Shown: piece after piece, positions 44,701-56,838 of the stretch | Numbering within the stretch: position 1 is the first letter of the stretch | Layout of the letters: every line of letters begins with the position of its first letter | Assembly (NCBI GenBank): GCA_014058105.1 | Contig: JACGCM010001710.1 | Coordinates: forward strand, 310,001-374,000 | Length of the DNA stretch: 64,000 bases | DNA from: Kingdonia uniflora | Taxonomy: Eukaryota > Streptophyta > Magnoliopsida > Ranunculales > Circaeasteraceae | Direction: 5' to 3' | Program-made: the position numbers and the translations under genes | The notes under the pieces: model-generated | The model's database searches: none | What the model saw: the letters and a program-made list of their open reading frames with translations, nothing else | Told to the model about the DNA's origin: nothing

Positions 44701-45464
44701 ACCATTTTATGGTTATCCATCAAGAACCTCAACACCATCTTCTGCTATAATACTTTTATTCCAGGTAATAAATAAACTTATAAAATATATATATTAGTGC
44801 AAATATAGTATAAACATAATTGTGATCAACATGCAATGGAAGAAACTGATAAGGAAAACAAAACGCTAAAGACTCGATGCAAAAATATGCCCATGGCAAA
44901 TTGGAAATGGTTAATACACTAAAAAAACAAAGACAATGAAAACATTCCTGATAAAAAAGATGAACAAAGAGACTTAAATGCTGAAACAAATTCCAAGAAT
45001 ACAAATAGCAAAACCTATAAAGACAAACAAGATCGCAACAACTTGGAATATGAAAGTACTCAAGAAATATATGATAACAATGACAATGAAGACGGAGACG
45101 GTGATGTAAAATCCCAGAGTCATTCAGAAACACAAGGATAAACAAGTTTAAAATTCATTTATTTTCACTTATTAATGTTGAATTATTATTCAACTTTCGA
45201 TTTATGGCTTTATTAAATTTATTATATCATAATACAATGTGGCTTATGCAATAAATTAGAGTTTTTTGGTTAGCTTTTGTATACTATTAACGAACTTAAG
45301 TATGGGAGAGTATTTATTACATCAAATGACATTGAAAAGAAAACACTTGCAACAAAATAAACAATTTAGATATCACCTCTAATTTTAACATTTTGATGAT
45401 CATGACTTAATATATTCCCTTTTATAATTGGTCAACATAAATAAGCAATTTTCAAATAATTGTA

Positions 45465-46088
45465 TGTTGAAAATTGAGGTAGCTACTCTCTTCTCTCTGA
45501 CAAGAACGATACGCAGAATAATCCCTAACAGAAGAAATAATCAAGCAAGAATAATAAGGACATAAGAATTCCCAGAAGAGGGAAGTGGAAAGCCCTTGCG
45601 GATAAAAAACTACTCCCCGAACAATCCACTATGATAATCAAATAGGTTACAATGACCTCTCCAGACTTCTCAAGCTTTAATGGAGTCTCTCAAATTTTAG
45701 GTCTCTAAAATTAAACTCACTTAGAAGGATATCTTAAACAAACAAACTAAGTCCTCTTTATATACTAGGGAACTAAAATACAAGTAGAACGGATCTCAAG
45801 GCAAACTCAACATCCAGAATAATATCCAAAGCAAACCTACGCATAGCTCGTTCGAACGGCTTTACGATAATTGGTCTCCAGCCCTAAACAACTCGTTCGA
45901 ACGACATCCAAGCTCGCTCGAATGACTTTGACGAACAAAGTTCCAAACGGCAAAAAAGATAATCTCGTTCGAACGACTTTGAAGCTCGTTCGAATGACTC
46001 GTTCGAACAAATTTCTTTTTCTTTCGAACAACTTCGACAATATCAGACTTCAACAATTTCTTCTTCACATTCGAGTTCACACCCAACA
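45465..46088 (-). repeat. 3' LTR of the Copia element at 45.5-50.7 kb
   Basis: On the minus strand it starts TGTTGGGTGTGAACTCGAA and ends AATTTTCAACA. Its palindrome cluster spans about 45848-46030 with at least four intact TTCGAAC cores. Confidence 0.92.
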
Positions 46089-46401
46089 ATCTCCCACTTG
46101 CAATCAAATCCTGCAACCCATCTCCAGATCTTCAAATGAATTGCTCGCACTACCCGGACCTTCAATCTTGAAGGCCCACAGAAGTTCTATATGTCATCAA
46201 CTTCTGAAAAATCACCACCTTCGTAAATATATTGGTCGGATTCACATCAATATGAATCTTCACAAGCTTCAACACACCGTCCTCGAGGAGCGAGCAAATA
46301 TAGTGATACTGAATATCAATATGCTTGGTCCTAGAGTGAAAAGCCAAATTATACACTAAATGTATAGTGCTTTGACTATCATTATACAACTTAAGATAAA
46401 A

Positions 46402-49400
46402 TTATTCTCTGTCAAGCTCTTTCATCAACCCTTTTAGCCAAACCATATCCTTGCATGCTTCTGCAGCTGCAACATATTCCGCCTCCCTCGTAGAGAAGGC
46501 TACAATCTTTTGTAGCCTAGAAACCCATGTAACTGCACTGCTTCCCAATGTAAAAATAAAACCACTAGTGTTCTTTCGCCTATCAATGTCACCCGCCATA
46601 TCATAATCAACGAAACCCTGTAAGCATATCTGAGAACCCTCATAACATAATACCATATATTGAGTCCCCTTTAGATACCTCAATATCCATTTTATAGCTC
46701 TTCAATGCTCCTTGCCTGGATTACTCATATACCTACTAACAGCTCCCACTGCTTGGGCAATATCTGGTCTTCTACAAATCATAGCATACATTAGGCTACC
46801 AACCGCGGATTAATAAGGAACCTTCTGCATCTCATCGCGATCCTTCTACGTCTTCATACAACAATCATTTGATAATTTAAAGTGACCTCCCAATGGTGTA
46901 CTAACAACTTTAGAACCATCAATATCTAACCACTTAAGTACTTTGCCGATGTACTCAGCTTGAGATAACATCAATTCTCATCCCTTTCTGTCTCTTGTAA
47001 TACGCATACCATGAACTTGTTTTGCTGCACCCAAGTCCTTCATAGAAAACTCTTGGGATAACTGTTCCATCAACTTGAAAATTTCTCCCATGTTAGCACT
47101 TGCTACCAACATATCATTTATATACAAAAGTATAATAATATACGAGTTCCCCGTATTTTTGATAAAATAACAATGATCCGCATTACTCTTTGACTAACCA
47201 TTTCTAGACATAATTGTTCGAACTTTAAATACCATTGTCTCGGCACTTATTTCAAACCATATAAGCTCTTCGTGAGCCTACACACAAGATCTTATTTCCC
47301 TTTAACCGAATACCCTTCTGGCTGCTTCATATAAATTTCTTCATCAAGGTTATCGTGAAGAAATGTTGTCTTGACATCTAGTTGCTCAAGATGCAAATCT
47401 TCAATTGCAACTATATTCATTATAACCTAAATAGTAGGCATGTTCACAACAAGAGCAAAAATCTCACCAAAATCAACGCCTTCTTTCTGCTAAAAGCCTT
47501 TCACCACAAGTTTAGCCTTAAATTTCCTTGAACCATCAGATTCATATTTTAATCTGTATACCCAATTATTGTGTAATGTTCTCTACCATTTCGGTAACCA
47601 AACTAAATCTTAAGTTTGATTAACTGATAATAACTGCGTCTCATCATCCATAGCAAGCTCCCACTTGTTCTTGGCTTCTACATCTAAATCCTCCTTGTAA
47701 CTTTCAGGTTCACTACCATCTATAAGTAATAAGTGATTTAAGGAGTTAATATACCTAGCCAGAATTCTTGCAACTCTCAGCTTCTTTTGAAGTATTATTG
47801 GAATGTCTAGATCATTAGGTTGCTCATTTTGATCCGGTACATCGGACTCAATAATGACTTCTTCATCAACCTCTCAAGAGGGTTCATCATCATCATCAAT
47901 TTTGACACTTTTTGCTGCTTCACTTTGATTCCTTTCCATAGGTATTTTGAAATCTTTATACAAGACTTCCTCATTGAATGTAACGTTATGGCTCCGGATA
48001 ACTTTCTGATTCTTTGCATCCCAAAATGGGTACCCAAACTCATTACCACCGTGTCCAATGAATATGTAATTCGTCGACTTAACATCCAACTTGGTCCTTG
48101 TATCTAAATTATCAAGCACATATAAGATATAACCGAAAATACGCAAGTGATTAAGGTTTACCTCTTTACTGGTCCATGCATTTTCAGAAAGTCCAAAGTC
48201 CAAAGCCGTTGAAGTCCCTCTATTAATCAAGTACGCCTCAGTTTGATGCAATCCAGCGTTGAGTCTCATACTCCTCGCTCTTTCGTTTAATATTTGGTTC
48301 ATGCATTCTCTGCAGTATTCTGGGAATAGTCTTCTATCTTCTAATCTCGTTTGATTCACAAAAGTCTTCAAACTCATCACTACAGTATTCGCTGCAATTA
48401 TCTGACCTGAGACACTTCAGTTTTAAACCGGTTTCATTTTCAACTAGAGCCCTCTACCTCTTAAATTTATCGAACACATCTGATTTGCTCTTTAGGAAGT
48501 AGACTCACAGTTTACGAGTAGCATCATCAATAAAAGTAACGTGATAGTGAGAACTACCAAGAGAAGATACCTTGGTTGGCCCCCAAATATTTGTGTGTAT
48601 AAAATCCAGCTTTTCAGGTTTCCTTGATCTTCCAGTTATTCTGAAACTGACCCTCTTCTGCTTCACAAGAACGCACTCTTCACAAAACTTGAGATCAACC
48701 TCAACAAGACCCTCTAGCTTTCCCTTTGTTACCATTACCTTCATCTCATTTTTACTCTTGTAATCGAGCCGTCTGTGCCACGTACTTGTATCAATCCCCA
48801 GAGTAACCACACAAATAGTTGAAATTGTGTTTTACGTTGTATACAACATTCTTTGTCGTAAGCCTCAAGCTGCTAGCATAGCTCCCTTTATAAACTTCCA
48901 GAAAGTAGCACCAAAGGTACTTGTATATCCGCCATAATCCACCAATTTACTAACCGATATAAGGTTGTGCCTCAATTTAAATACAAGTCGTACATTCTGT
49001 AAAACCAACGTTCCTCCTAAAGGCAAAAACAACCTAGTGTTTCCCTTTCCAATAATATTGTGTACACTCTTATCTGTAAAAAAAAAAGTCCGTACTGAAG
49101 TCACATTTAACAACATTGGTTAGAAAACCTACGTTTGCAGTAGCATGGAAGGAGGTACCCGAATCAGCTATCCAAGATTCGTTAACATTATCATACAAAA
49201 GTAATGAAGCCTCGTCAGAACTAACCTCCTCAGTAAGGTTCATTGTATCTTTCTCCTCATCATTATCTTTCGTAGAAGAAGAATTGCAATCTCTCCTAAA
49301 GTGACCTTTCTTTCTACAAGTCTAACACACACCGAGCGGCTTAGACTTTCCTCTCGACTGTGATCGACCCTTTCTAAATTTCGACTCTTTTCTGTAAGGC

Positions 49401-50007
49401 CTCCCTCTTTCCTCGACGTTCAACATACTGTCGTTTAAAATCGAAGAGCGTTCAGATGTTTTATGTTTATTATCTTCACTCATAATCAAAGAGACTATAA
49501 TGTCAAATTTGATGTCTTCCTTCCCCGATAGGTTACTCACAGTTGCAATGAACCCTTCCCAGCTCTCAGACATCTGCCCTAAAAGAGCCCATGCTCTCAT
49601 CTCCTTGATAAAAGTAAATTTAACGGATTCCATTTGAGCATGTATGGTATTAAACTCACTGATAAGAGCTTGTACACTACCATTATCCGTCATCTTAAAG
49701 TAAACAAGCACCGTAAAAGGTATACCTTGTTTGCCCCAGACAGTTTCGAGTACATAGCGGATAATATCTACATCAAACCCTTCGTTGTCGTAACTTTGGA
49801 GATCATGTGTAGAATCTGAGATAACAGTGCTAACCAAACGGTTACAAGCGCCTTACGATCCAATTGCGTCCACTTAGCAGTATCGTATTCCACTAACATC
49901 ATTTTAACTTCACCCAGTGGTAAATCAAGATCCTTCTGATAGAGGTAATCTTCTATCTGTATCTTCCATACTCTAAAATTTGATCTATTGAACTTTATAA
50001 ACTTCAA
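46402..50007 (-). pseudogene. Copia gag-pol polyprotein, broken
   Basis: In order on the minus strand: MKFIKFNRSNFRVWKIQIED (gag start), GQMSESWEGFIATVSNLSGK, a zinc-knuckle start near 49320, the protease motif SWIADSGTSFHATANVGF (D-S-G intact), HRRLDYKSKNEMKVMVTKGK (GAG-pre-integrase), integrase FCEECVLVKQKRVSF, SSHYHVTFIDDATRKL and SDNCSEYCSDEFEDFCES, RT pieces (YKEDLDVEAKNKWELAMDDE; TFLHDNLDEEIYMKQPEGYS; SLYGLK) and RNase H GFVDYDMAGDIDRRKNTSGF with FSTREAEYVAAAEACKDMVW. That order, integrase before RT, and the TREAEY..AAxEA motif are typical of Tork/Tnt1-like Copia. Multiple stops, mostly at former Trp, Gln or Arg codons, make it non-functional. Confidence 0.92.
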
Positions 50008-50056
50008 CTTCTCCCGATCAGCCGTCGTTCTTTACCACACATGCCCTGTAACACTT

Positions 50057-50068
50057 ACTCTGACACTA
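50057..50068 (-). other. Primer-binding site, mutated
   Basis: On the minus strand TAGTGTCAGAGT, two bases after the LTR, against TGGTATCAGAGC in the sister element. Three transitions away from the initiator-Met match. Confidence 0.85.
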
Positions 50069-50070
50069 AT

Positions 50071-50709
50071 TATTAAGAATCATGGTAGTTACTCTCTCCT
50101 CTCTAACAAGAACGATACACAGAATAAGTCCTAACAAAAGAAACAATCAAGCAAGAATAATAAAGACACAAGAATTCCCAGAGGAGGGAAGTGGAAAACC
50201 TTTGCAGATAAAAAACTCCTCCCTGAACAATCCACTATGATAATCAAACAGATTACAACGATCTCTCCAAGCTTCTCAAGCTTTAATGGAGTCTCTCAAA
50301 TTCTAAGTCTCTAGAATTAAACTCACTCAGAAAGATATCTTAAACAAATAAACTAAGTCCCCTTTATATACTAGAGAACTAAAAATACAAGGATAACGGA
50401 TCTCAAGACAAACTCAACATCCATAATAACATCCAAAGTAAACCTACGCATAGCTCCTTCGAACGACTCCTAAAGTCGTACGAACGACTTTACGATAATT
50501 GGTTTCTAGCCCTAGAAACATGACAACTCATTCGAACGACATCCAAACTCGTTTGAACGACTTTGACGAACAAAGTTTCAAACTGCGAAAAAGATAATCT
50601 CGTTTAAACGACTTCAAAGTCGTTTGAACGACTTATTTTTTCGTTCGAACGACTTTGACAATATCAAAGTTTGATAATTTCTCATTCACATTCGAGTTCA
50701 CACCCAACA
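50071..50709 (-). repeat. 5' LTR of the Copia element at 45.5-50.7 kb
   Basis: On the minus strand TGTTGGGTGTGAACTCGAA to GATTCTTAATA (the final CA mutated to TA). Palindrome cluster at about 50456-50650, several copies decayed by CG to TG or CA changes. Confidence 0.92.
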
Positions 50710-50714
50710 TTGTA

Positions 50715-52989
50715 GGCACACGATTGCTAGAGGTAAAACCCAAATGTTTATATGATGTTTTAGAATGTAGATAAACATCATATATGATGGCTATCATATA
50801 AAGCTAAAACCCAAACATCAGTTCTATGTTATGACAATATGTTGCTTTTTACTAATATGATATTCAACTTTGGCACTCTAAAAATAGATTTGAGTATTGT
50901 ACTTGTTAACTACAAATTTTTAGCAAAAACGTCCACGCATTAGAGAATGACTATATTGGAAGAGGACAATAAAAATGTATTCACGAATAACATCCCTTAT
51001 GTGTGCCCCATTTTTTTGCTTCTTCTTCCCCTCTCTGATCATCTAAATACCATATATTTCTATTCCACTACGACGCCCATTTTCCTTCCCCTAGCTCCTA
51101 GATTATTCCCCTCCCAAATCTTACTCCCTTTTTATGAGTTATTTGCTTCAAAGATGCACGTTCCCCATTGTCAATCTTTATTCCAACAAATATGACATAT
51201 CTAGATAAAGTGATCAAAACACCTATTAATTAGGCTCATATGAAGTTCAAACTTTGTCACAAAGTAAAAGCAAAATTAAAGCCAAACCATCAAATATCAT
51301 TTATTTTCCATCAAAAACTAAACACAAATTAAGAATTTGACCAAACCCCAGAACCCAATTAAGATTGAAGCTCAAACCCTCTAACATAATACCCCAAAAA
51401 CCCTGTTTATGTCAAAATAAACCCCTAAGAATACAAAACAACAGAAACCCATTCTTTTTTAAACACCCAAAGAAAATTAAACAAACCCTCATCAAGCATC
51501 AAGCATCAAACACAAATACTAAACCCATGAAATTAAAGCACAAAATCATAATATTTCACAAACAAAACACAATGTAAACATGAAATAACCATAGAATTAA
51601 CTCCAAAACTGCTTCAGAACAGAGAATTGGGAAGAGATAATGAAGATAGAGAGGGAATCACATCAAAATTTGAAATTGGAGTACAAATCTAGCACTTCTC
51701 TGGGATATCCATGGATAGAAAAGATTATGATGTTCCTCGCCGTAAAAGATCTTCCACACTTTCTTCCCCAGAGAGAGAGAGAGGAAGAGAGAGGAAGATG
51801 GAGGGAGCGAGAGACCAGAACTTAGCGATTTAAGTGAGGGTATTGAGCTATATTAGCATAAGAATCCTAAATGCATTAAGTAGGTCTAGGCTATACTAAT
51901 ATTATGTAGGTGTTCCGCAAGAGTGACATGTGGCACTCTGTTATCGCAAAAAAGTGGAATTCCTCCCAAAAACTCTCAAAACCCTACTTATCGAGAAGAA
52001 AAAAAAAACTTCTATCATTGAAATATTACATTTTCACCTGCTTGAAGTCTCTCCAGAGATCGGTACAGCCTTCTCTAATACCAAATACTAAATAAAAATC
52101 CCAATCTTTCATTGGATGGCATATTTTCCAAAAGCCCCTCTATAAATCTTCAAAAAAAACTTGCAATAGTATAATCTGGTGATAAATCTTCTTTCCAAGT
52201 TCGCATGCAATCAACCCAATGCAGTTCTCTTACAATCATGAAAATCTCTCTATATATTCTCTCTTTGTACCGTTTCCTTTTGCATATGCAACGTAACCTA
52301 CTTCGTGTTGATTATGAGAAGATTATTAATAAGGATTATTGAAATTTCATGGAATCTCACTTCATGGTGCTCCCATCTTCCAATATCGCACGATATAAGT
52401 GACCTTCACCTTATTTGAAGAGTAAAGATCATAAATGTGTCCACTGTTGAGAGCATTCATTTAAATATCATGGTGACCGATGTTGACGGGCATTCGACGA
52501 TGGTTACTTTACACACAGTGATAGTACAATGATTCCCTTGGATTTCCTTTGGATTGCAATGGTACTGCACGGATCACTTGGAACATCACTGAATTGTGTA
52601 TAATTCATTCCTTCAAATTGTTATCTTTATTCTTCAATTCCATCTTCCTGAAAAATCAAAGCACTAGATGGCCAATTAAAATTTCAAAGTTATCTATATT
52701 TGTTGATCCTGCTTATCTATTTCTTTTTAAGCTTTGGGTGATATCCCGACTCTTATTTGGTAGTTTTCCCTTGCAACAATCAAGCAAACCCTAGCAACTT
52801 AGATTTTTAGCATCATTTTTCAGAGTGACGGCCGTGCCATTTTCCATCTTCGGGCATGTAATAATTCCGCTCCACGGTCTCTTTGTTTAGGTTTAGGTCC
52901 CTTTTAAAGTTGTATCACGAATCAAACCAAACGTAGTAAAGAAAATCTCTCCTTTTCACCCTTTTCATCTCAATCGTCCATCATTTTAA
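50715..52989. other. No gene seen
   Basis: AT-rich with short, low-complexity frames (Lys/Asn/Pro-rich at 51365-51577). A GA-rich run lies at about 51770-51815. A 23-base block GTAGATAAACATCATATATG(ATG) at 50767 is nearly the same as one at 10354, so a dispersed repeat may be present. No RNA gene or conserved domain is visible. Confidence 0.4.
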
Positions 52990-53093
52990 TGAGGGAGAAG
53001 GTAGTAAGTCGAGCTTGGGTTCGAAACCTCATGGGGTTGGAAACTCAGGGTTACGGATCCCTATATAAAGCCGGCTTGCCTTGCAAAAAAAAT
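52990..53093 (+). mobile_element. 5'-truncated copy of the tRNA-derived SINE
   Basis: GGGTTCGAAACCTCATGGGG (B box inside), then GGTTACGGATCCCTATATAA and GGCTTGCCTTGCAAAAAAA. It matches the element at 7402-7521 on the opposite strand, with the A-box half missing or altered, and has an A-rich tail. Confidence 0.75.
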
Positions 53094-54479
53094 TGAGTTT
53101 GTTTTTTATTTACGTTGTTGGAACACCCTTGGCTTTTAGAACTTCTGCATACAAAACACCTTCTCTTTTTAATCTTTGACAAGGAGACCTAGAAGCCAAT
53201 TTTTACAAATTCATGGTTCAAATATCCAATTGTAAAGCATCAGGTTAGACCCTTCAGGATATTCCTAACCCTAATGTTGCCATTTACCTTGATACCAATC
53301 AGATTATGAAGCACATGTAGCGCGCTTTTGAAGGAAAATTCTAACAGTATCAGGACTTATTTCCTTCTATTTTATTAATTGCTCATTGCCGTTGTTTTTG
53401 CTAGCTCTTGCTTTATTGGTTTAGATTGATAGAAGATCAAGAAAATGATTTTTCATGGTGTTGGATATTGCTATGGGGTTTGAATTATTACGGCTTATCT
53501 GGCTTGAATGGTTATGGGTGACTTTATTTATGGGCAAGATTGTGACTACTTGGATAGACATATAGGTATTCTTATGTGGAGCGGGTATTGGGTATAGCAG
53601 TTTGCAGAAAGAATTAATATTTGACGTCTTGTTGTTCTACTTCACAAGGCATGCCAAAGTAAGTTTAAGCAACTGGGAGATTTTACAGGAGACATAATGG
53701 ACATGTCGATTGTAATATAGGTTGTCAAGCATATTTGATCTTTAAATATGATATTTGCAACGCTGCATTAGTACAACATACTAATTATATACTACACTAA
53801 CCCATCTTTTACTAAATACATGTAACCTACTTAATAACAGTTTACAGAGTTAACAATTATGATCAAGTCAAAAGATGATATAAGATAATTATGCATAATC
53901 AACTTGAATTTGTTAAGTAGCCTGGCCAACTATCTACCCTACTCACGGGTTAAGACACAAGGTATAAGACCCATGCTCATGCTTGCTACGTTCCAAGTCT
54001 GTGGTACTACGAGAATCTCCTATTGTTAATCAAATATAAAGTATTTATTAGTTTTTTGCTAGTGAATCACTCCAATTGTTTTACGTTAAGTACACGACCA
54101 AACTTTTATATGCATGATGTTGATTTTGCATACAAATTTTCCCATACATGTTGATTAACCAAAGATGAGTTATAATAAATTTCAAAACATTATTAAAATA
54201 CATAGCAAAATCGAGTTTAAATCACTTTACTTTTGCACTAATTGGATAAGTTCGAACAACATAAACTTCCTGCTCGTATTCCGATCCTCTATAAGAGATA
54301 TGTGGTTTGGAATGAATATCTCTCTAAATAAATCCAACAGAAAGTTCCATACATAAATCAAATTTAAATAGAGAAAAAGGTGATTGCACTACACTTTAAC
54401 TAGCTGATGGAATGATGTTTTTCAGGCATTTTTTTTATTCTACCATAGAAAGTAATTTTTTATGTTTTGAATTTTTCCC
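53094..54479. other. No gene seen
   Basis: Only a short protein-like piece, DIPNPNVAIYLDTNQIMKHM, can be read at about 53260, ending in a stop. It is not recognised. The rest is AT-rich without a visible signal. Confidence 0.3.
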
Positions 54480-55068
54480 TGTTAGGTTATGGCTCCAAGA
54501 GATGGTAAGTCGTTCAAACGAGTGGGGAATTCGTTTGAACAAAAAAGTTTGCGTTGAAGTCGTTCGAACGAGTCATGAAGTCGTTCGAACGAAAAACGCT
54601 CTATTTGTTTGTTTCTAAGTTTATTCTTAATGGGATTTATTCCAAAGCGATAGATTATCTCGTGATGCGTACTTCGGAGATGACCTAATGGAAATTCTAT
54701 AAATATAGAGTGTAAGTTAAAGGCCTCTGTACAGGGAGAAAAAGTTAGAGAGAAAAAGAGAGAAATCTAGGGTTTTGTTCTGGAGAGATTTCTTGGGTTT
54801 TCTTTCTAAGGTTTTTTGTTGGGGATTATCTATAAGGGTAGAGGTGAGGTTGAGTGATCTCTGCAACTTCTTGTAACCCTAAGTGATAATATATTCGTCA
54901 TGCTTGTCGAGGGTGGTTTTGATCCTTTGGGGTTTCCACCTAATTTAAACCTTGTATATGTGTTTTATTGCCTTTATTTGAATTCTCGGTGGTTAAAGTT
55001 AAATCTTAAGTTCTTGCTAAATTGTATTGTGCTTCCGCGTTGCGATTTGCCCCCTCGGTTTCCCAACA
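54480..55068 (-). repeat. Solo LTR, with TTCCC duplication
   Basis: On the minus strand TGTTGGGAAACCGAGGGGGC to GGAGCCATAACCTAACA. TTCCC stands on both sides (54475-54479 and 55069-55073). Same family as 17452-18074. Two intact palindromes at about 54556 and 54577, and several with one CG changed. Confidence 0.93.
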
Positions 55069-55299
55069 TTCCCCATTGGTAGCATTGTAGCTTTAGTTAG
55101 GCGATGGATTTTAGTAGTGTTCTTCGTGGTATATATGGCCTTTTACTCAGTGGTAACATTGAAGCTTATGTGAAATCGGTGTGTTCAGGGTTCACGGGTT
55201 CACGTTTATTCAGCAAGTCCATGGTTACATTATGACGACACTGCACTCTAGTCGACAAAATCGTGTTTAGTTGTTATATTCTGTATCATGAGCTAGCAC

Positions 55300-55318
55300 G
55301 CACACCCTTTGGGTGTGC
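55300..55318. other. Perfect 8-bp hairpin
   Basis: GCACACCC, loop TTT, GGGTGTGC, then TAA. It resembles the short GC hairpin near Helitron 3' ends, but the bases after CTAA are CC and no 5' end was found, so no element is called. Confidence 0.6.
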
Positions 55319-55567
55319 TAACCATTATGCCAAAATTTATTTTCCATTGTATCTTAAAATTAGCATGTCATGAGTTATGATTCAGTGTATTGTTCTTCAC
55401 TCCATGTAAGCTCAATATACTCAATTTTCAAAAAAATCTTCCCTCAACGTTTTACTCTAGAGATATCCAGACATTAGTATTGCATTTGTTGTATAAGGGA
55501 AAATACTACTGAATCATTCATTATGTAAAAAATACTTCATAGTTTATATGTCCCTGGTTAAGAAACT

Positions 55568-55911
55568 AAAGTACGATACAAAGTTGTGCACTATATAACA
55601 TCTACACACTATGGTATTTTTTTATACAGTAGACTTATTTTGTTTATGTTATAGTATATTGCTACAACGACCAATTTCAAATTGATTGTTTCAATCTTTC
55701 AGTATGCATAGTATTATTTTCTTAAGTTATATCAATTAAAAAGTACTATACAAAATTGCGCACTATATAACATCTACACGGTATGGTATCTTCCTCTAAA
55801 CTAGATTTATTTTGTTAATGTTATAGTTTACTGCCACAATGGCCGATTTTAAAATTGACTGTTTTGATCTTTCAGTATGCATAGCCTTATTTTCTTAAGT
55901 TATTTCGATCA
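55568..55911. repeat. Two tandem copies of a 172-bp unit
   Basis: Both copies start AAAGTAC(G/T)ATACAAA, contain GCACTATATAACATCTACAC, ATGTTATAGT and ATCTTTCAGTATGCATAG, and end TTTTCTTAAGTTAT. Roughly 80% alike by eye. Non-coding. Confidence 0.85.
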
Positions 55912-56030
55912 AAAACCTTAATAAGATTATTAATGTCAGTAAGTAATCTAATATTGTATATATTTAATTTGCACATGCCACATTGTCATAGTAGAATATC
56001 ATATAATAATTTATGTTATAATAGAACTAA

Positions 56031-56348
56031 TTAAAGTATACTTGGGGTGAAAGTGGCGTGTTGAGAGGATATGGTTACTAACAGATTATAGATTGTATCC
56101 CCTTGATTACCTAAAGGTAAGAACGATCCATGATCACCATGTACAATGGTTGTATGATCAGTATTCATTTCCATAGATTGAAGTACGATTTCATACGCCG
56201 TCGACAGGGCACCGGATGGAGGACCAATTGCGATAATATCAGTATAAAATTCATCACGTTGTTCGTTAAACTCCATAATCTCAGTTGTTGGATGTGGTGG
56301 TGTCGTAAGAACATTTGTGGGAACATGATTTAGCTTTCCTATCAGCAA
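56031..56348 (-). other. Open frame of unknown nature
   Basis: About 105 codons on the minus strand without an ATG at the start (the first codon is TTG, right after a stop). A fragment EIMEFNEQRDEFYTDIIAIG and LSTAYEIVLQSMEMNTDHTT look protein-like. Not recognised; it may be an exon piece or chance. Confidence 0.2.
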
Positions 56349-56838
56349 CCTTTATATGTTGTTGGCTGAACTGCATTTGGAGGGTGTAATGATTGTGTTC
56401 TATCCCCCCATTTTTAAGTTAAATAAGAGGAACACAAATTATTTTATGAACCCCCTAACTCTTCTGATATAAGTCGGTAATGGAGGTTGAATGCTAGAAA
56501 CTTTAACGTTTGGTGGTTGATATGTGAGGTAAGGTCTTAAATTAAAAGGGGTTTTGTAAGTTTTTTTTTTCTTCGGTGATAAGTGATCAAATAGTGAGAC
56601 GTACTCAGAGAAACCATGATTGCAGATGAAGAGTTGGGTGGAGAGTATTGGAAGATGATAAAGTATAGGTTGAAGAAAATTTACTGGTGATTCTATGTTG
56701 CTTTGTTGTTATAATTATGTAACTCCTAGTTTGTATTTATTTTATTTAACTTCCTAATATATAATTGTACAATGAAAAGTGGTGTTTTGAAACTATACTA
56801 AGTGTAAACTAAGTTTCATGTAGTTTGGTACATCTAAG

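Larger units (their letters stand above)
45465..50709 (-). mobile_element. Tork-like Ty1/Copia retrotransposon, complete ends
   Basis: On the minus strand: 5' LTR, primer-binding site, gag, protease, integrase, RT, RNase H, purine tract (AAGTGGGAGAT) and 3' LTR, with TTGTA on both sides (45460-45464 and 50710-50714). It is of the same family as the element at 31892. Coding parts are much better preserved than there, yet stops and shifts remain. Confidence 0.95.

Noticed and set aside
55285..55325. Helitron 3' end
   Set aside because: The hairpin is good, but CTAA is followed by CC, not T, there is no spacer after the hairpin, and no 5' TC end was found.
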